The notes beneath the pieces were generated by a model. The model was not told the DNA's origin, did no database searches, and worked only from the letters and a program-made list of their open reading frames with translations. Shown here in pieces: positions 4,955 through 6,684 of a stretch of DNA of 6,684 nucleotides; position 1 is the stretch's first letter, and every line of letters starts with the position of its first letter. Source of the DNA: Rhodanobacteraceae bacterium (lineage in GTDB: Bacteria; Pseudomonadota; Gammaproteobacteria; Xanthomonadales; SZUA-5); assembly GCA_003233535.1 (NCBI GenBank), contig QIMA01000096.1, positions 1 to 6,684 of the forward strand, written 5' to 3'. Both the position numbers and the translations under genes were made by a program.

Positions 4955-5904
4955 TTTCTCAACAACTCCAACTGCGCTCTAGCCTGTTGTGCCTTTTCCA
5001 TTTCGCCCAACCGTTGGTGCGAGCCAATGATGTACTCGTACACGACAGCCCGCGTCTTCTCGTCGACCTGATCTACCGCGCGCGTGGCCAACTCGAGCAC
5101 CTCGCGATACTTTTGCTCCTCCCAACGCTGCTGCATGGTGCTAAGTACGTCGACAAGGTGCAGACGCTGCATTGATTGCTGCGTTGCGCGCCGCTGTACG
5201 TCCTCGGCGCGAGTGCTGAACTGCGCCGCTCGCTCCCGCTCCCCACGCGCGAAGTACAAGCGTGCAAGCGCATTCAACGCGGTCTTGTTTTGCGGCGACA
5301 GGGTCAGCGCCAAATGCAGCTTCTCAATTGCCTGGGTACTCTCGCCGAGCTGCTGATGGACACGACCGCGAAGCGTGATGGCATCAAAATCACGCTTCGC
5401 CAGCACCTCGTCCCAACGACCATCTAACAAGGCTGCGGCGTCGGCCCCTTGGCCCAGATTCAGATGAGCGGCGGCCTGCAGCTTGAGCAGACTGAAGTCT
5501 TGCGGATAGATCGTGCGCAGCGAACGCGCATGCTCAACCAATTCGGCGTACTTGCCCTGGCGAAAGTACGCCAGAGCGAGTTGCGTGGCGTCCTCCAAAG
5601 TAAGCTGCGCAGGCGCGACGGCGCGCAGATGTTCTTCTAGCGATTGCCAGTCCGACCGCTTGTACAGCGCTTTGACGTAGGTATCGTCGAGCAACTCGGC
5701 ATCAGCAAATCGCGAGCGCAGATCCTGCAGCACGACGAAATCTGCAGGCGTAAAAGGCTCGTTTGAGGCAAGCACTTTGCGAATCCGCGACACTTCTGCG
5801 GAAGCGGTCTCATCTAGCACTAGCTGCGCGTCACTGCTGCGCTGCTCGCAGCCTAGCAGTCCGCCGATTAGCAAGAGGATCAACCATGATTGGGCGCCTT
5901 TCAT
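4951..5904 (-). CDS. TPR-repeat lipoprotein
   Basis: This is a 317-residue envelope protein. The signal peptide MKGAQSWLILLLIGGLLGC ends in lipobox LLGC with the lipidated Cys19. After a linker, helical-hairpin TPR units follow at about 104-136, 137-165, 174-206 (the clearest: LRGRVHQQLGESTQAIEKL) and 207-236. A Gln/Arg-rich helix at about 224-262 and a last helical pair to the C-terminus (YEYIIGSHQRLGEMEKAQQA) complete it. A longer frame reaches 5925, but the ATG at 5904 is preferred: it overlaps the upstream TGA as ATGA, has GAGAG five bases before it, and places the signal peptide at the true N-terminus. TPR domains bind proteins, so it may act as a scaffold for the two propeller-type proteins encoded on either side. 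No catalytic motif is visible. Between genes there is overlap rather than spacing, which indicates one operon. Confidence 0.88.
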   Translation of the reverse strand: MKGAQSWLILLLIGGLLGCEQRSSDAQLVLDETASAEVSRIRKVLASNEPFTPADFVVLQDLRSRFADAELLDDTYVKALYKRSDWQSLEEHLRAVAPAQLTLEDATQLALAYFRQGKYAELVEHARSLRTIYPQDFSLLKLQAAAHLNLGQGADAAALLDGRWDEVLAKRDFDAITLRGRVHQQLGESTQAIEKLHLALTLSPQNKTALNALARLYFARGERERAAQFSTRAEDVQRRATQQSMQRLHLVDVLSTMQQRWEEQKYREVLELATRAVDQVDEKTRAVVYEYIIGSHQRLGEMEKAQQARAQLELLRK

Positions 5905-6683
5905 CGCAACTCTCGAGTTAACCATTGCGCTTGGTATGCGCGGTGCTCGGGTGTGTCGGGAAACTGCTCACCCGGCTCTCCGGGATAACCGCTCATGCCG
6001 GTGAACGGCAGCGGCTCCAGCTGTTGCGCTTGGAAGGTATTGAGGTCGGCGTCTTTGTCCCAACCGTAGCTCTCTAAAAACAGCGTGCGCCGCATGCCTG
6101 GCCCTGGCGGCGGGAGACTTTCCGCAGCAAAGCTTAAGCTGAGCTCGTCGCCTGCGGCTAAGATGACGCTAAAGTCATCGACCGCTAGCAGCAGCGGTGT
6201 GACCTCACCCAAACGCGTGTAGCGACCGGCAAAGGTCTGCCAGGGCGATTGCAAACTCACCGAGTCGTAGTCATAGCTGTGCGGCGCGTTCGGCGCCTTG
6301 CGCAGCAGCTGCGAATAGCCGCGTTCACGCAGTGTGGCCCGCTCTGGATCCAGCTTAGCCACGACCGTATGACCCGTATCATCAGCCTGCTCAGTCCAGC
6401 GAATTCTGTCCCAGTGCAGCCACAAATTGCTGACCATGCGAATTCGCTGACTGCCGCTGGGCAGCGCCGGCAAATCAATCACCATGGCCTTGGTCTTGCC
6501 CGCCGGAAAGCCAACATTGGCTGCCAGCAGTTGCCAACCCCGCGCCGTCTCTACTTCGATACTGGGCGGCAAATAGGGCAAATCCGCGCGCTGGGCCACG
6601 GCCAGATTCAGGCTTGCATCCGCCGGAAAGATCCAACCTTCCAAGAGCAGGCGGACCGGACCCGTAGGCGAACGCCCTAAGTC
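5901..6683 (-). CDS. C-terminal part of a large FG-GAP/UnbV-associated secreted protein
   Basis: This is 260 residues of the end of a protein whose start lies beyond the window's right edge. The recognisable run is LEGWIFPADASLNLAVAQ near the beginning, then VGFPAGKTKAMVIDLPAL, NLWLHWDRIRW, a central GRYTRLGEVTPLLLAVDD, GDELSLSFAAESLPPPGPG, and the end ESYGWDKDADLNTFQAQ with PLPFTGMSGYP. I recognise this order of motifs as the long C-terminal region that follows FG-GAP/ASPIC repeats in some large bacterial propeller proteins, notably in Acidobacteria and some Proteobacteria. Its function is not known. No signal peptide, propeller or UnbV segment is visible here because of the cut. Its TGA (5901-5903) overlaps the TPR gene's ATG, so it is the first visible gene of the operon. 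The family call is good; the full architecture is inferred. Confidence 0.75.
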   Translation of the reverse strand, partial: DLGRSPTGPVRLLLEGWIFPADASLNLAVAQRADLPYLPPSIEVETARGWQLLAANVGFPAGKTKAMVIDLPALPSGSQRIRMVSNLWLHWDRIRWTEQADDTGHTVVAKLDPERATLRERGYSQLLRKAPNAPHSYDYDSVSLQSPWQTFAGRYTRLGEVTPLLLAVDDFSVILAAGDELSLSFAAESLPPPGPGMRRTLFLESYGWDKDADLNTFQAQQLEPLPFTGMSGYPGEPGEQFPDTPEHRAYQAQWLTRELR

Positions 6684-6684
6684 C

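Noticed and set aside
5905..5925. Longer start (ATG 5925) for the TPR lipoprotein
   Set aside because: It would add seven polar residues ahead of the signal peptide and remove the ATGA overlap; the ATG at 5904 has the better ribosome site.

Overview
The window looks like a moderately GC-rich proteobacterial chromosome, most likely a (marine-type) gammaproteobacterium. This rests on the Kbl and OsmC sequence types, the remains of a gammaproteobacterial lipid-modification cluster (desaturase, DUF1365, CFA synthase, DUF2878, DUF1295), and a UnbV/CRTAC1 lipoprotein operon. No RNA genes, CRISPR arrays or insertion sequences were seen. All family assignments are from reading the protein sequences; no database search was possible.

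Layout: (1) Positions 2-376 (+) are the 3' end of kbl (glycine C-acetyltransferase), followed at 427-870 by an intact OsmC-family hydroperoxide reductase. (2) Positions 907-1593 (+) hold a run of very short reading frames that read as the beginnings and ends of normally much larger lipid-metabolism genes with their middles missing: a fatty-acid desaturase N-terminus joined out of frame to a DUF1365 C-terminus, a 57-residue CFA-synthase-like remnant, and a 63-residue DUF2878-like remnant. (3) The one full-length member of that cluster is the DUF1295 membrane protein at 1590-2384, still linked to its upstream remnants by ATGA start/stop overlaps. A 16-codon frame at 2462-2512 may be another collapsed gene. 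(4) A convergent, unrecognised four-helix membrane protein lies on the minus strand at 2518-2976/2982, after which about 250 bp without a clear gene carry a bulged inverted repeat. (5) Positions 3233-6683 (-) form a tight three-gene operon: the C-terminal part of a large secreted protein of the FG-GAP/UnbV type, a TPR lipoprotein, and a complete UnbV/CRTAC1-type beta-propeller lipoprotein. Both gene junctions are ATGA overlaps.

How the genes relate: the plus-strand block was probably an oxidative-stress/membrane-lipid modification operon of which only DUF1295 survives intact. The minus-strand operon encodes cell-envelope proteins of unknown function that are probably made in fixed proportion through translational coupling and may form a complex outside the cytoplasm. 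The most surprising observation is the series of internal deletions in adjacent genes. It is either real genome decay that kept the translational-coupling signals, or an assembly problem, and reads across the junctions would decide.
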